Positions 8,144-17,331 of a stretch of 64,000 nt of DNA are shown piece after piece. The DNA lies in NCBI RefSeq assembly GCF_003148565.1, contig NZ_QGGL01000002.1:277409-341408 (forward strand). Reading direction: 5' to 3'. Every line of letters starts with the position of its first letter. The stretch's first letter is position 1. The DNA comes from Tumebacillus permanentifrigoris. Its GTDB lineage: Bacteria; Bacillota; Bacilli; Tumebacillales; Tumebacillaceae. The notes under the pieces were generated by a model, which saw nothing but the letters and a program-made list of their open reading frames with translations, searched no databases and was not told the origin of the DNA. Position numbers and translations under genes: made by a program.

Positions 8144-8710
8144 CTACTCCACCGTCACTTTGTCGCGGATCTGGTCGATGAGTTTGACGCCGAAGCCGGG
8201 GACTTTTTTGAGGTCGTCGATGGAGAGGAATCGACCCTCGTTGTCACGGTACTGGACGATCGCTTGGGCGCGCGTCGAGCCGATGCCAGGCAGTTTGTCG
8301 AGTTCTTCGGCCGTCGCTTGGTTGAGGTTGAGCTTGCCTGTGCTGGACTTCGGCGCGGACGCCACCGGCTCTGCTCCGCTTTTCGGGACTACGACTTCCC
8401 CGCCGTCCTTCAACACCGCAGCCATGTTCAGCTTGTCAGTGTCTGCGTCAGACTTGGCTCCACCCGCCGCTTGCACCGCGTCGATCACGCGACTGTCGGC
8501 AGGAAGTTGATACACGCCCGGCGTGTTCACTTCCCCTTTTACATGCACCCGAACAGCTTGTCCGGGCTCTGGTTTCGCAGCGGCATCTGCAACCGTGGTG
8601 GCTGTTGGAGGTGCTTGCTCCACTTGCGGCTTGCCTCCATACAGATACACGCTGCCCGCCATCAACACCCCAGCGAGCACGGCGAGCAGCAAGAAGCGTT
8701 CCTTTTTCAT
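8144..8710 (-). CDS. comEA: ComEA, membrane-anchored DNA receptor for competence
   Basis: A 188-residue protein that binds double-stranded DNA outside the membrane and hands it to the uptake channel. An N-terminal signal anchor (FLLLAVLAGVLMAGSVYLY) is followed by a linker, an SLBB-type domain (VHVKGEVNTPGVYQLPADSRV) and a C-terminal helix-hairpin-helix domain (LNLNQATAEELDKLPGIGSTRAQAI, ending in a second hairpin near VPGFGVKLID). The start is placed at the ATG after AAGGAGGGATGATT. The 169-base gap to comEC holds no gene and no clear terminator, so co-transcription is plausible. Confidence 0.95.
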   Translation of the reverse strand: MKKERFLLLAVLAGVLMAGSVYLYGGKPQVEQAPPTATTVADAAAKPEPGQAVRVHVKGEVNTPGVYQLPADSRVIDAVQAAGGAKSDADTDKLNMAAVLKDGGEVVVPKSGAEPVASAPKSSTGKLNLNQATAEELDKLPGIGSTRAQAIVQYRDNEGRFLSIDDLKKVPGFGVKLIDQIRDKVTVE

Positions 8711-8837
8711 AATCATCCCTCCTTGCTACTGACTTCAACAGGTGTCAGTTGTTTCCTCCTTTTCCCCTGTATCCCGCCCTGTGCAACCGCGAACGCTACT
8801 CCTACCAGCATTCTTAGGACCAAGGGGGAATTGGCGC

Positions 8838-9362
8838 ATGTTGCTTCAACGCTTCATACCCAGCCTGCATCTGCACACGATCTTCGACATCGACTTTCAA
8901 AAACTCCGTGCGCGCGGTGTGCGCGGCATCATCACCAACCTTGACAACACACTGATCGAACAGGACAGCCTGCACGCCACCGAACGCCTGATGAAATGGA
9001 TTCAAACCCTGCGCCAAGCAGGTCTGAAAGTTGTGATCGTCTCCAATAACAGAAAAGTTCGCGTCTCCGAGTTCGCCCGCCCGCTCGGCATCCCGTTCGT
9101 CTACGAAGCGCGCAAACCGTGGGGTCACCCCTTTGAACGGGCCCTGCGCCTGCTCCACACTTCGTCACAGGAAACGGTGGTGATCGGTGACCAATTGCTT
9201 ACCGACATCTACGGAGGCAACAAGTTCGGTTTTTTCACCGTCTGGGTCGACCCGCTGCACGGCAAGGAAGGTTGGCCGACGAGGATCAACCGCTTTTTTG
9301 AACGCATCCTCTACCGCTACCTCAAGAACAAAGGCTATATGCCGTGGGACGAACACCTCTAA
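8838..9362 (+). CDS. YqeG-like HAD protein with altered nucleophile
   Basis: A 174-residue paralogue of YqeG (HAD IIIA phosphatase family) divergent from comEA. Family features: an N-terminal LLQRFIPSLHLHTIFDID segment, ARGVRGI, VIVSNNR (motif II), ARKPWGHPFERAL (motif III Lys) and VVIGDQLLTDIYGGN (motif IV). Motif I reads TNLDNTLI, so the first Asp (the nucleophile of HAD phosphatases) is replaced by Asn, while the canonical copy at 22.4 kb reads TDLDNTLV. This may therefore be a non-catalytic relative. The ATG follows CAAGGGGG; the longer in-frame N-terminus lacks a ribosome site. Confidence 0.85.
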   Translation: MLLQRFIPSLHLHTIFDIDFQKLRARGVRGIITNLDNTLIEQDSLHATERLMKWIQTLRQAGLKVVIVSNNRKVRVSEFARPLGIPFVYEARKPWGHPFERALRLLHTSSQETVVIGDQLLTDIYGGNKFGFFTVWVDPLHGKEGWPTRINRFFERILYRYLKNKGYMPWDEHL

Positions 9363-9634
9363 AAACCATGCGTCTCCCCTCGACCAACTCACCAATCTAG
9401 GCACCCGCACATAGAGTAAGACGACCGCGGAGCACAATCGGTACGTCGAGAATTGGGGCAGGCATCTTTGTGGTGATTGTACCTCCTGAACCTGTTATTG
9501 CTGGATCAGACGTTTGGCGGCCAATTCTCTTGGTAATCGTTGGCTTTGTGCAATTTGCACGATGCAAGCAATTCGGGTAAAATGTTACGGACGAATCTAG
9601 TCATGGATACTTCCGAGGAGAGAGAGGATTTGGT
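9363..9634 (+). other. Intergenic region upstream of mntR
   Basis: About 270 bases without a convincing gene between the YqeG-like gene and mntR. I see no clear terminator. The part next to mntR would carry its promoter, but no -35/-10 pair stands out enough to name. Confidence 0.5.
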
Positions 9635-10081
9635 ATGCTCACATCCAGCATGGAGGACTATTTGGAGAAGATTTACGAATTGATGAAGGAAAAAGGGTAC
9701 GCCCGAGTATCCGACATCGCCTCCTCGCTTTCGGTGCAACCGTCCTCTGTGACCAAGATGATCCAGAAGCTTGATGAGAAGCAACTGGTCACCTACGAAA
9801 AGTACCGCGGAATCGTCTTGACACCGAAGGGCGAGCAACTCGGCAAATCGATGAAGCAACGCCACAAGCGGTTGGAAGAATTTCTGCGGATGCTCGGCGT
9901 CAGTGAGGAAACGATCCAGAGGGACGTCGAAGGCATCGAACACCACGTCTCGCCTTCCACGATGAAAGCGCTCAACAATCTCGTCCTGTTTTTTGACCAG
10001 AACTCCCATTGTTTGGAGGAGTTTAACGACTTCTGCCAAGAGTTGGAGATGTTGAAGGAGACGGAAGAAGAACGAAAGTGA
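9635..10081 (+). CDS. mntR: Manganese-responsive repressor MntR (DtxR family)
   Basis: A 148-residue dimeric transcription factor that represses Mn2+ uptake genes when Mn2+ is bound. Winged-helix DNA-binding domain: ARVSDIASSLSVQPSSVTKMIQKL. All six Bacillus subtilis MntR metal ligands are present at the same positions: Asp8 and Glu11 (SMEDYLEKI), His77 (KQRHKRL), and Glu99, Glu102, His103 (VEGIEHH). The ATG follows GAGAGGATTTGGT. No manganese transporter is nearby, so its targets must lie elsewhere. Confidence 0.96.
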   Translation: MLTSSMEDYLEKIYELMKEKGYARVSDIASSLSVQPSSVTKMIQKLDEKQLVTYEKYRGIVLTPKGEQLGKSMKQRHKRLEEFLRMLGVSEETIQRDVEGIEHHVSPSTMKALNNLVLFFDQNSHCLEEFNDFCQELEMLKETEEERK

Positions 10082-10084
10082 TGT

Positions 10085-10107
10085 GCTCCGGCGACGGAGC
10101 TTTTTTT
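10085..10107 (+). terminator. Terminator after mntR
   Basis: A short GC-rich hairpin (GCTCCG/CGGAGC, loop GCGA) followed by seven T residues. Confidence 0.88.
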
Positions 10108-10129
10108 CAGCCAAGAGAGGAGTGAGCGG

Positions 10130-11224
10130 ATGACTCAGAAAATCAGAGTTGGCGTCGTCTTTGGCGGCAAGTCCGGCGAACACGAAGTCTCCATCAAATC
10201 CGCCCAGTCGGTCATCGAGAATTTGAATTGTGATCTATATGAAATCCTCCCGATCGGAATTGACAAGTCCGGCACGTGGCATGTCGGCATCGGTGCCTAC
10301 AAGGCCCTCGGCGCACCCGTCCCGACGAAATTGTTGGGTGCTGCCGGGCAAGCGTCCGATGTGGAAAACCTGCTGCCGATCGCACAAGGAGCGGTCCTGC
10401 CGTCACAAGCCGCAGCGCAGATCGACGTCATCCTGCCGATCCTGCACGGGCCCTACGGTGAGGATGGCACGGTGCAAGGTTTGTTTGAATTGATGAACAT
10501 CCCGTATGTAGGCGCGGGCGTGCTCGCGTCGGCTGTCGGTATGGATAAAGCGATGATGAAAACTGTATTTGCCCAAGCTGGCCTCGCACAATGTCGTTAC
10601 GAAGTGGTGTTGCGCTCACGCTTTGAGCGCGAACCGGAAGTGGTTGCAGACGCTTTGGCTGCTCAACTCGGCTTTCCCTGCTTCGTCAAACCGGCGAACC
10701 TCGGCTCGAGCGTCGGCATCTCCAAAGCGAAGGATCGCGACAGCTTGATCGCCGCGTTGCAGATCGCCGCCAAGTATGACCGCAAGATCATCGTCGAAGA
10801 AGCGGTCGATGGCCGGGAGATCGAAGTCGCGGTGCTCGGCAACGAGGACCCGCAAGCCTCGATGCCCGGCGAGATCATCTCCTCGAACGAAGAGTTCTAC
10901 GACTACGACGCCAAGTACCTGAGCGGCGAGTCCGCGATGGTGATCCCGGCCGAATTGACGGCGGAACAAATCGAGGAAGTCCGCGCACTGGCAGTTCGAT
11001 CGTTCCAAGCGATTGACGGATCGGGCCTCTCGCGTGCCGACTTCTTCCTCTGCCGCAAGACCGGCAAGTTTTTGATCAACGAAATCAACACCTTCCCCGG
11101 CTTCACCCAGTACAGCATGTACCCGAAGATGTGGGAAGCCAGCGGCTTGCCGTATGACCAATTGATCGAGTCGCTGATCCATTTGGCGATTGAGCGTCAC
11201 GAAGACAAGAACTCCACCCGTTAA
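10130..11224 (+). CDS. ddl: D-alanine--D-alanine ligase
   Basis: A 364-residue ATP-grasp enzyme that joins two D-Ala molecules for peptidoglycan precursor synthesis in the cytoplasm. The N-terminus has the family signature VGVVFGGKSGEHEVSIKSA; the centre has HGPYGEDGTVQGL; the ATP-grasp part has PCFVKPANLGSSVGISK and EEAVDGREIEVAVLG; the C-terminus has FLINEINTFPGFT, with the metal-binding Glu and Asn. Length is typical. The ATG follows GAGAGGAGTGAGCGG. It is separated from mntR by a terminator and ends at a bidirectional terminator. No murF follows. Confidence 0.96.
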   Translation: MTQKIRVGVVFGGKSGEHEVSIKSAQSVIENLNCDLYEILPIGIDKSGTWHVGIGAYKALGAPVPTKLLGAAGQASDVENLLPIAQGAVLPSQAAAQIDVILPILHGPYGEDGTVQGLFELMNIPYVGAGVLASAVGMDKAMMKTVFAQAGLAQCRYEVVLRSRFEREPEVVADALAAQLGFPCFVKPANLGSSVGISKAKDRDSLIAALQIAAKYDRKIIVEEAVDGREIEVAVLGNEDPQASMPGEIISSNEEFYDYDAKYLSGESAMVIPAELTAEQIEEVRALAVRSFQAIDGSGLSRADFFLCRKTGKFLINEINTFPGFTQYSMYPKMWEASGLPYDQLIESLIHLAIERHEDKNSTR

Positions 11225-11264
11225 AAAAAGCTGCATTCCTCCGCGGAGGAATGCAGCTTTTTTT
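11223..11264. terminator. Bidirectional terminator between ddl and CBO0543-like gene
   Basis: A 14-bp stem (GCTGCATTCCTCC and complement) flanked by A7 and T7 tracts, placed between two convergent genes. Confidence 0.92.
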
Positions 11265-11745
11265 ACTTCGCGGCGCTGGCTGTACGCACCATGTGACGAT
11301 AGGTGAGCTGCGCGATTCGCAATGTCGTCAACAGGAACGGGTAGGAGATCGCCGACTTCAAAAGGCTCCAGCCCTTGTACCGCATCAGATCCAACTTCAG
11401 CCAGAGCAGTTCGAAGCACAACAACAGCGCCACGACGAGCATGAGGTACCCGATGACGCGCCACCAACCCTTGCGTTCTGGCCAGTAGTTGAGCAACAGG
11501 ATGCCGATGGCGGGATTGACAATCGAGATCTGGGCGAGGTCTAAAACTTCCACCCTGTGAGTCCCGTAGTCATACAGATCGAGGATGTTCCCGACCACCA
11601 AATCGAACATAAAGGCGAAGGAGGAGGTGAACGATAAAATAAAGAAATTCTCATGTCCGGGTACGCGTTTGGGAGCAAACACGATCACCAAAATCGAGAT
11701 GGCCACCGCAACCCAACTCACCCAACGATAGTCCAATTTCTCCAC
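11263..11745 (-). CDS. CBO0543-type membrane protein
   Basis: About 160 residues with five predicted membrane segments (WVAVAISILVIVFAP, FFILSFTSSFAFMFDLVVG, an internal hydrophobic stretch, VIGYLMLVVALLLCFELLW, and a C-terminal amphipathic part ending in YRHMVRTASAAK). It resembles the CBO0543 family of small membrane proteins from spore-formers, whose role is not known. The start is uncertain. I chose the GTG (MEKLDYRW), because GAGAGGGGG lies next to it; a TTG seven codons upstream and another five codons downstream are alternatives. Confidence 0.7.
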   Translation of the reverse strand: MEKLDYRWVSWVAVAISILVIVFAPKRVPGHENFFILSFTSSFAFMFDLVVGNILDLYDYGTHRVEVLDLAQISIVNPAIGILLLNYWPERKGWWRVIGYLMLVVALLLCFELLWLKLDLMRYKGWSLLKSAISYPFLLTTLRIAQLTYRHMVRTASAAK

Positions 11746-11820
11746 CGCCCCCTCTCTTCTGTTCAAATCTTGTGTTTACAAGTATGCCCGTATCGTGAAT
11801 GTCGTAATCTGTCGAAAACG

Positions 11821-11853
11821 CAAAAACACCCTGTACAAAAGTACAGGATGTTG
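11821..11853 (-). terminator. Terminator after the 325-residue gene
   Basis: A stem of about 10 bp (CATCCTGTAC and GTACAGGGTG, one wobble) with a TTTT loop and GTTTTTG behind it on the minus strand. Confidence 0.8.
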
Positions 11854-11887
11854 ATGAGTACACGAAAATAGTCCAAACGACGTATGC

Positions 11888-12865
11888 TTATAGACCCAAG
11901 AAATGTTGCACGCGCTTGCCGTCCACGGTGTAAAGCGTCCCGTTGAGTCCGAGAACGTGGTGGCCGAGGGTGCCCTGTAATTCAATCGCTAAGTACGGAT
12001 GTGGCAGGTTGGTGGTGCCGCGGTAGAACGCTTTTGCCAAGGTCGGGGTCTGTACGGAATCGTACTTGCCCTCGCGCAGGAGACGCTCGACGAGGCCGAT
12101 GAGGTTGGCATAGCTAGAGGTTGCTGCCGCCTCCGTTGCCTCGACACTTGCGGTGCTGTCTGTGCTGATGGTATTGGTTATGTTCTCCTGGAGCGTGGTC
12201 AGGTCGGTCTCTGCGAGCAGAGCGGCCGGGTAGTAGCTGAGCTTGCCGTCCTCGATGACGAGGCGCAGGTGCGGCTCAGATGCCAGCTTGTCCTTCGCTG
12301 CAAGCAATGCGTCTGCGAGTGATCCGCTTGCCTTGGGTGCAGGTGAAGCCGGAGGGGTAGCCTCTACTTGCGGAGCGGCTTTGGGTTTCGGAGCCACTTC
12401 TACCTTCGGAGCTACAGCTTCTGCGGTTGCTGCGACAGCTGCCACGGTGTTCCGTGCGTGGAGGAGTTCGACGAGTTGGCCGTAGTGGTCTGCGCTGATT
12501 TCAAAAAGTCCACCCTTGGCTTGCGGAGTGAATTTCTGACCCGTCAGCTCTTGCAGTTCCTCACGGGTGATCCCGTTCTTTTTGTCTTCCAAAATCAAGT
12601 CATATGCAAACGGTACATGGTACAGAAATTCACCGTTCGGATATTCAATCGCCTTCTCGACGACCGACGCGTTCGTGACGCGGCCAATCGCGAAGACAGT
12701 ACCGCTACCGCCGTTCGATTTGGTTTCCAAGACAAGAACAGGACGAGTCGTCTGGCTCAGGTCGTTCGCTTTGTTCGCTTCCTTGAACGGGATGTGATCA
12801 AAGAGAACGTCCCCTTTTTGCCGCCAGACTTGTTTAATGTAATGCGTTGTGTTCGATTCACTCAT
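11888..12865 (-). CDS. Hypothetical protein with Ala/Pro-rich linker
   Basis: A 325-residue soluble protein in two parts. Residues 1-130 form a domain starting SNTTHYIKQVWRQKGDVLFDHI; an Ala/Pro/Lys/Val-rich linker (about 140-180) follows; then an acidic C-terminal domain ending with LAIELQGTLGHHVLGLNG. No signal peptide or membrane segment. The ATG follows AGGAGGAACACACAGAG. I recognise no family. It lies just downstream of the leuS terminator and has its own terminator, so it is a separate unit. Confidence 0.72.
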   Translation of the reverse strand: MSESNTTHYIKQVWRQKGDVLFDHIPFKEANKANDLSQTTRPVLVLETKSNGGSGTVFAIGRVTNASVVEKAIEYPNGEFLYHVPFAYDLILEDKKNGITREELQELTGQKFTPQAKGGLFEISADHYGQLVELLHARNTVAAVAATAEAVAPKVEVAPKPKAAPQVEATPPASPAPKASGSLADALLAAKDKLASEPHLRLVIEDGKLSYYPAALLAETDLTTLQENITNTISTDSTASVEATEAAATSSYANLIGLVERLLREGKYDSVQTPTLAKAFYRGTTNLPHPYLAIELQGTLGHHVLGLNGTLYTVDGKRVQHFLGL

Positions 12866-12922
12866 CTCTGTGTGTTCCTCCTACTTTGAAATCCCGTACC
12901 TTTACGTTTTCGACATGCGACG

Positions 12923-12959
12923 AAAAAATCCTGCAGAGATGATCTCTCTGCAGGATTTT
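12923..12959 (-). terminator. Terminator after leuS
   Basis: A 14-bp stem (AATCCTGCAGAGA and complement) with a 3-base loop and A/T tracts on both sides, directly past the leuS stop. Confidence 0.88.
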
Positions 12960-12964
12960 CCAAT

Positions 12965-15430
12965 TTATCCAACCACGAGGTTGACGAGCTTGCCCGGCAC
13001 GACGATCACTTTCTTGATCGACTTGCCTTCCAGCAACGCTTGGACCTTGTCAGAAGCGACGGCTTGCGTTTCGATCTCTTCCTTGGTTGCATCCTTCGGG
13101 AAGACCAGACGCTCGCGCACTTTGCCGTTGATCTGGACGACGTACTCGATCTCGTCGAGCACCAGTGCCGACTCGTCGTAGGACGGCCATTCCAGCGCAT
13201 AGAGCTTCGAGGTTTCGCCCATCATCTCCCACAGTTCAGAGGTGACATGCGGTGCAGCCGGGTGCAGCAGGATCACTGCGGTGCGAATCGCTTCGGCCTT
13301 CGTCCCAGCGTCTGCTGCATCCGGGTACGTGTAGATCGCGTTGACCAATTCCATGATCGCGGAGATCGCCGTGTTGAAATTGTAACGGGTGCCGATGTCT
13401 TCGGTGACTTTTTTGATCGTCGCATGTGTCGCCATCCGCAGTTTCTTCGCGGCTTCACCCGATGCGTCGGCAGTCAGGTTCTTTTTGCGCAGGATCGGGA
13501 TGTGGTTGTCGACCATGCGCCAGACGCGATTCAGGAAGCGGTTTGCGCCTTCGACGCCTTGGTCGCTCCACTCGAGGTCGCGGTCCGGCGGTGCAGCGAA
13601 CAGGATGAACACGCGGGCGGTGTCAGCGCCGTACTTGGAGACGATGTCTTCTGGCGAGACGACATTGCCTTTGGACTTCGACATTTTCGCCCCGTTCAGG
13701 ACGACCATGCCTTGGGTCAGCAGGCTCTCGAACGGTTCCACGAAGTTGACCAGCCCAGCGTCATGCAGAACTTTGGTGAAGAAGCGGCTGTAGAGCAAGT
13801 GCAGGATGGCGTGCTCGATCCCGCCGACGTATTTATCGACTGGCATCCAGTTGTTCGCCGCCTCGGTGTCGAACGGCAGCGTGCCATCGCCCTCGCCCGT
13901 GTAGCGCAGGTAGTACCACGAGGAATCGATGAACGTGTCCATCGTGTCGGTCTCACGGCGTGCCGCACCCCCACAGGACGGGCAGGTGGTCTGTACGAAC
14001 TCGTCGTTGGTTTCCAGCGGCGACTTGCCTTTGACGCCAAAGTCGACGTGCTCGGGCAGCAGGACCGGCAGTTGTTCCTTCGGAACGGGCACGGTGCCGC
14101 AGGACGGGCAGTTGATCATCGGGATCGGAGCGCCCCAGTAGCGTTGGCGGGAGATCAGCCAGTCGCGCAGGCGGAACGAGGTAGTGGTTTTGCCGATGCC
14201 TTTTTGCTCCAGCGCTTCGACGATTTGAGTCAGTGCTTCGGCGTTGGAGAGACCGTTGAACTCCGCAGAGTTGATCAGTTTGCCCTCGCCGGTGACAGCA
14301 GAGGTCTGATTGGATTCCAGGCCCTCCTCCGGCTCGATGACCGGGATGATCGGCAGTTCGTACTTAGTCGCAAACTCGAAGTCGCGCTGGTCGTGCGCCG
14401 GGACGCCCATCACACAGCCGGTGCCATAGTCGGGCAGCACGTAGTTGGCGATCCAGATCGGCAGTTTTTCGCCCGTCAGCGGGTGTACCGCGTAGGCGCC
14501 GGTGAAGATCCCGACCTTCTCCGCATCGGTCGAGGTGCGCTCGATCTCGGAGGCTTTGCGGACTTTATCGATGAAGGCTTGTACGTCTGCTTGGTGTTCG
14601 TAGCCGGCGATCAGTTGTTGAACCAGCGCGTTCTCCGGTGCCAGCACGATGTAGGAAACGCCGTACACGGTGTCCGGGCGCGTGGTGAACACGGTCAACT
14701 GCTCGGCTTGGCCCGCGATGGAGAAGGTGATCTCCGCCCCTGTGCTCTTGCCAATCCAGTTGCGCTGCATGGTGATGACGTTCTCTGGCCAGCCGCCTTG
14801 CAGTTGGTCGAGGTCGGTCAGCAGGCGGTCTGCGTACTCGGTGATTTTGAAGAACCATTGTTCGAGATCCTTTTTGACCACTTCGCTGTCACAGCGCCAG
14901 CAAGCACCGTCGATGACTTGCTCGTTGGCAAGCACGGTTGAGCACTCTGGGCACCAGTTGACCGCCGCTTTTTTCTTGTACGCCAGTCCGCGCTCATAGA
15001 ACAGTTGGAAGATCCACTGGGTCCACTTGTAGTAATCGGGCGAGCAGGTCGCGAGTTCGCGAGACCAGTCGTAGGAGAGTCCCAATTGCTTCTGTTGGTT
15101 GCGCATGAAGGCGATGTTGTCGAACGTGGAGACGTTCGGGTGTACACCGTGTTGGATCGCAAAATTCTCCGCTGGCATCCCGAAAGCATCCCAGCCCATC
15201 AGATGCAGGACGTTGTAGCCGCTCATCTTCTTGAAGCGAGCGACGACATCACCGATCGAGTAGACGCGGACATGGCCCATGTGCAGACGACCCGACGGGT
15301 ACGGGAATTGCTCCATGCAATAGTAGTAGGGCTTCGAAGAATCGGTGGTCGTGTCGTGTGCGTTCGACGCTTCCCAGTTCTGCTGCCACTTGGTTTCGAC
15401 TTCAGACGGTACATAACGACGTTCAGTCAT
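12965..15430 (-). CDS. leuS: Leucyl-tRNA synthetase
   Basis: An 821-residue class I aminoacyl-tRNA synthetase that charges tRNA-Leu. The HIGH-type motif is in [13 protein letters not shown], the editing (CP1) domain has [18 protein letters not shown] and [12 protein letters not shown], and the KMSKS motif is in [18 protein letters not shown]. Two CxxC pairs (CPECS...CWRC and CPSCG) are compatible with zinc binding. The C-terminal domain ends GKVRERL...[14 protein letters not shown]. Length is typical for Gram-positive LeuRS. The ATG follows GAGGAGGAATCTCTC. A T-box riboswitch sits directly upstream. Confidence 0.97.
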   Translation of the reverse strand: MTERRYVPSEVETKWQQNWEASNAHDTTTDSSKPYYYCMEQFPYPSGRLHMGHVRVYSIGDVVARFKKMSGYNVLHLMGWDAFGMPAENFAIQHGVHPNVSTFDNIAFMRNQQKQLGLSYDWSRELATCSPDYYKWTQWIFQLFYERGLAYKKKAAVNWCPECSTVLANEQVIDGACWRCDSEVVKKDLEQWFFKITEYADRLLTDLDQLQGGWPENVITMQRNWIGKSTGAEITFSIAGQAEQLTVFTTRPDTVYGVSYIVLAPENALVQQLIAGYEHQADVQAFIDKVRKASEIERTSTDAEKVGIFTGAYAVHPLTGEKLPIWIANYVLPDYGTGCVMGVPAHDQRDFEFATKYELPIIPVIEPEEGLESNQTSAVTGEGKLINSAEFNGLSNAEALTQIVEALEQKGIGKTTTSFRLRDWLISRQRYWGAPIPMINCPSCGTVPVPKEQLPVLLPEHVDFGVKGKSPLETNDEFVQTTCPSCGGAARRETDTMDTFIDSSWYYLRYTGEGDGTLPFDTEAANNWMPVDKYVGGIEHAILHLLYSRFFTKVLHDAGLVNFVEPFESLLTQGMVVLNGAKMSKSKGNVVSPEDIVSKYGADTARVFILFAAPPDRDLEWSDQGVEGANRFLNRVWRMVDNHIPILRKKNLTADASGEAAKKLRMATHATIKKVTEDIGTRYNFNTAISAIMELVNAIYTYPDAADAGTKAEAIRTAVILLHPAAPHVTSELWEMMGETSKLYALEWPSYDESALVLDEIEYVVQINGKVRERLVFPKDATKEEIETQAVASDKVQALLEGKSIKKVIVVPGKLVNLVVG

Positions 15431-15477
15431 GAGAGATTCCTCCTCGGTGTAAGGTAGTCGCTGAGAGGGACATACGT

Positions 15478-15760
15478 AAAAAACCCCCCACCCCCAGCGT
15501 CGATTGCGCTAGGGACGAGAGGTTAGGTAATCTTCCCGTGGTACCACCCTAATTCGGTCACGAATAGTTGTGACCCTCATTGACGCCTGATAACGTAGGC
15601 GATTCCGGTAGCAAGTAGTCGCGGTAGGCGCTTCCCAGCTACAGCTCTGAGGTGAGTTCGTTCGCATCCTCCTATCGGCTCGCACCTATGCACCGACTCT
15701 CTGAAAGGGCTCTGCAAACTACTGGTCCTCGTCATGGCTTTTTTCGACAGTTCTTGTCGA
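15478..15760 (-). promoter_or_regulatory. T-box riboswitch of leuS
   Basis: The leader carries the conserved T-box sequence AGGGTGGTACCACGG (15536-15550, minus strand). It is followed by a terminator hairpin at about 15478-15515 (CCCTAGCG pairing with CGCTGGGG, then GGTTTTTT) that can be replaced by the antiterminator. Upstream lies a stem I-sized structured region. A CTC triplet (complement of 15654-15656) in GAACTCACC is a candidate leucine specifier, but I did not fold stem I. Uncharged tRNA-Leu would stabilise the antiterminator and turn leuS on. Confidence 0.92.
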
Positions 15761-15773
15761 TTCGTTTGATAGT

Positions 15774-15803
15774 AGTATACGCAAAAAAATTTTGTTTTGT
15801 CAA
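15774..15803 (-). promoter_or_regulatory. Sigma-A promoter of leuS
   Basis: On the minus strand TTGACA (15798-15803) and TATACT (15774-15779) are separated by 18 bases, just upstream of the T-box leader. Confidence 0.75.
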
Positions 15804-15869
15804 CGCGGACGAACTATTTTCGTTGTGTTTTTTCAGAGGACAGAAGTGCGCATAGATCGTGCATCCTGC

Positions 15870-17276
15870 TTAGAGCACCTCAAATGTATCGCGCAGCAAC
15901 TCCCAATACACAGATGACGTCAAGCCCTGCACTTGTGCGGACACACCAGCCAATCCAAGTTCCTGTACGAGCTGGAGTTTGGCGGCGATGCTGCGGGCAT
16001 CCTCGTACCAGACTTGGCGCAGATGCCCGCCCTCGGCGCGGTAGGTGTACATCGGGGTGACGGCGAGGTCGTCCCAGTGGATCTGTTTCGGGACTTCGGT
16101 CACGCTGTCAGGATCGAGCTCCGGGCCGAACAGCACGAGTGACGCGACCTTGTCGCTTTTGTAAGGCATCGGCCAGTCGAAACCGTAGAAAGGAACCCCC
16201 AGCAACAACTTGTGACGGGGGATCGTCTGGAGCGCAAACTCCAGCGAACGGCGGACGATGTGCAACGGTGCCAGCGCCATCGGCGGGCCGTCGATGCGAC
16301 CCCCCGATTCCTCCGCATTCCAGATGATGCGATCGGCAGAGGCTTCCATCAGACCGAGGTCATATGCGCCAGAGCGAGGATGTTGGGGGTCGTCCGTGTT
16401 GTGCGGGGGCACGGAGAGATAGAGCTTGCCCCGTTTCTGGTGAACGCGCATCGCCAACTCACGCACGAAGCGGGAGAAGGCAAGCCGGGCAGACGGTGGC
16501 AGGTGCGTAAATTCCAAGTGAATGCCCGCAAACTCATCCTGTGCAATCCACGGGCGCAACTGTTGAAAAAACTCCTGCCGGCTGGGGCCGTAGGAGATGA
16601 CACGCAGTGCTGCCTCCTCATCCTCCGGGGCGATTAAAAGCAAAAGGCGAACTCTGCGCTCACATGACCCTGTTGACCCCGACGCTCCCGGCAGATTTGA
16701 CACACCCGAACTTGTAGATGCACCTAGCTCACCCGACTGTCGGTCTGCTTCCTCTGCTCGGGCTTCCCTGTCGTAGCGTTCCGCTTGGCGGAGGTGGTCC
16801 CTCCTATTTTCAAACAGCGGTGGCATGTGCAGCGTTCCGTCTGCTGAGACAATCGCAGCCGCCAAGCTCATGCTCGACAGGCTGCTGCTGGCATCGTCGA
16901 TCGTCGCCAGTTCATCGTACTCGCCTTGCACTTCCAGCCGCATATTGATCTCGATGCCACGCTTGTGCATCACGGGCACCGGGACGGTCAGCACGCGACC
17001 TTTTGGCAGCGCTTCCTTGTTCAGCGGCAGGTTGGCGGCGAGGAGAATTTTTTCTGGTATATGAAAATGGTTGGCGATCTTGCGGAGCGTGTCCGCCTCC
17101 TTGACGGTGTACGCCGCCAAGATCGTCGGCACTTGTGTCGGAACGAGCAACGATGTGCCCGGCACCAGTTCCTCCGATTCTAGCCCGTTGACCTCGACGA
17201 TGCGTCCGGCCTCGACCCCGACGGCGCGGGCGATGGCTTGGAGGTTCTCGCCTCTTTTGACGACGTGTACATACAT
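15870..17276 (-). CDS. LysM / GH18-like spore peptidoglycan protein, degenerate active site
   Basis: A 468-residue protein resembling SleL/YaaH spore cortex-fragment hydrolases. Two N-terminal LysM repeats (about 2-48, YVHVVKRGENLQAIARAVG; and about 55-100, AAYTVKEADTLRKIA) bind peptidoglycan. A variable Ala/Glu/Ser/Gly segment (about 130-205) precedes a GH18 barrel (210-468) with GVPFYGFDWP and VWYEDARSI, as in the family. There is no signal peptide, as in SleL. At the catalytic strand the family motif DGxxxDxE is replaced by FAGIHLEFTH: the Glu acid/base aligns with Thr and the preceding Asp with Glu. Activity is therefore doubtful; it may be a binding or scaffold protein. Confidence 0.85.
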   Translation of the reverse strand: MYVHVVKRGENLQAIARAVGVEAGRIVEVNGLESEELVPGTSLLVPTQVPTILAAYTVKEADTLRKIANHFHIPEKILLAANLPLNKEALPKGRVLTVPVPVMHKRGIEINMRLEVQGEYDELATIDDASSSLSSMSLAAAIVSADGTLHMPPLFENRRDHLRQAERYDREARAEEADRQSGELGASTSSGVSNLPGASGSTGSCERRVRLLLLIAPEDEEAALRVISYGPSRQEFFQQLRPWIAQDEFAGIHLEFTHLPPSARLAFSRFVRELAMRVHQKRGKLYLSVPPHNTDDPQHPRSGAYDLGLMEASADRIIWNAEESGGRIDGPPMALAPLHIVRRSLEFALQTIPRHKLLLGVPFYGFDWPMPYKSDKVASLVLFGPELDPDSVTEVPKQIHWDDLAVTPMYTYRAEGGHLRQVWYEDARSIAAKLQLVQELGLAGVSAQVQGLTSSVYWELLRDTFEVL

Positions 17277-17331
17277 GTGCGACCTTCCACCCTCCTGCGG
17301 TTGGAGTACCCACAGGATATGTGAGATCTGC

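Noticed and set aside
9506..10183. A 225-residue minus-strand frame opposite mntR.
   Set aside because: MntR matches its family residue by residue including all metal ligands; the antisense frame is rich in Leu/Phe without family features.
10616..11467. A 283-residue minus-strand frame opposite ddl.
   Set aside because: The ddl frame has all family motifs; this frame has none and crosses the bidirectional terminator.
13040..14941. A 633-residue plus-strand open frame opposite leuS.
   Set aside because: Antisense shadow of leuS with an Arg/Val/Asp-rich composition and no ribosome site or promoter.
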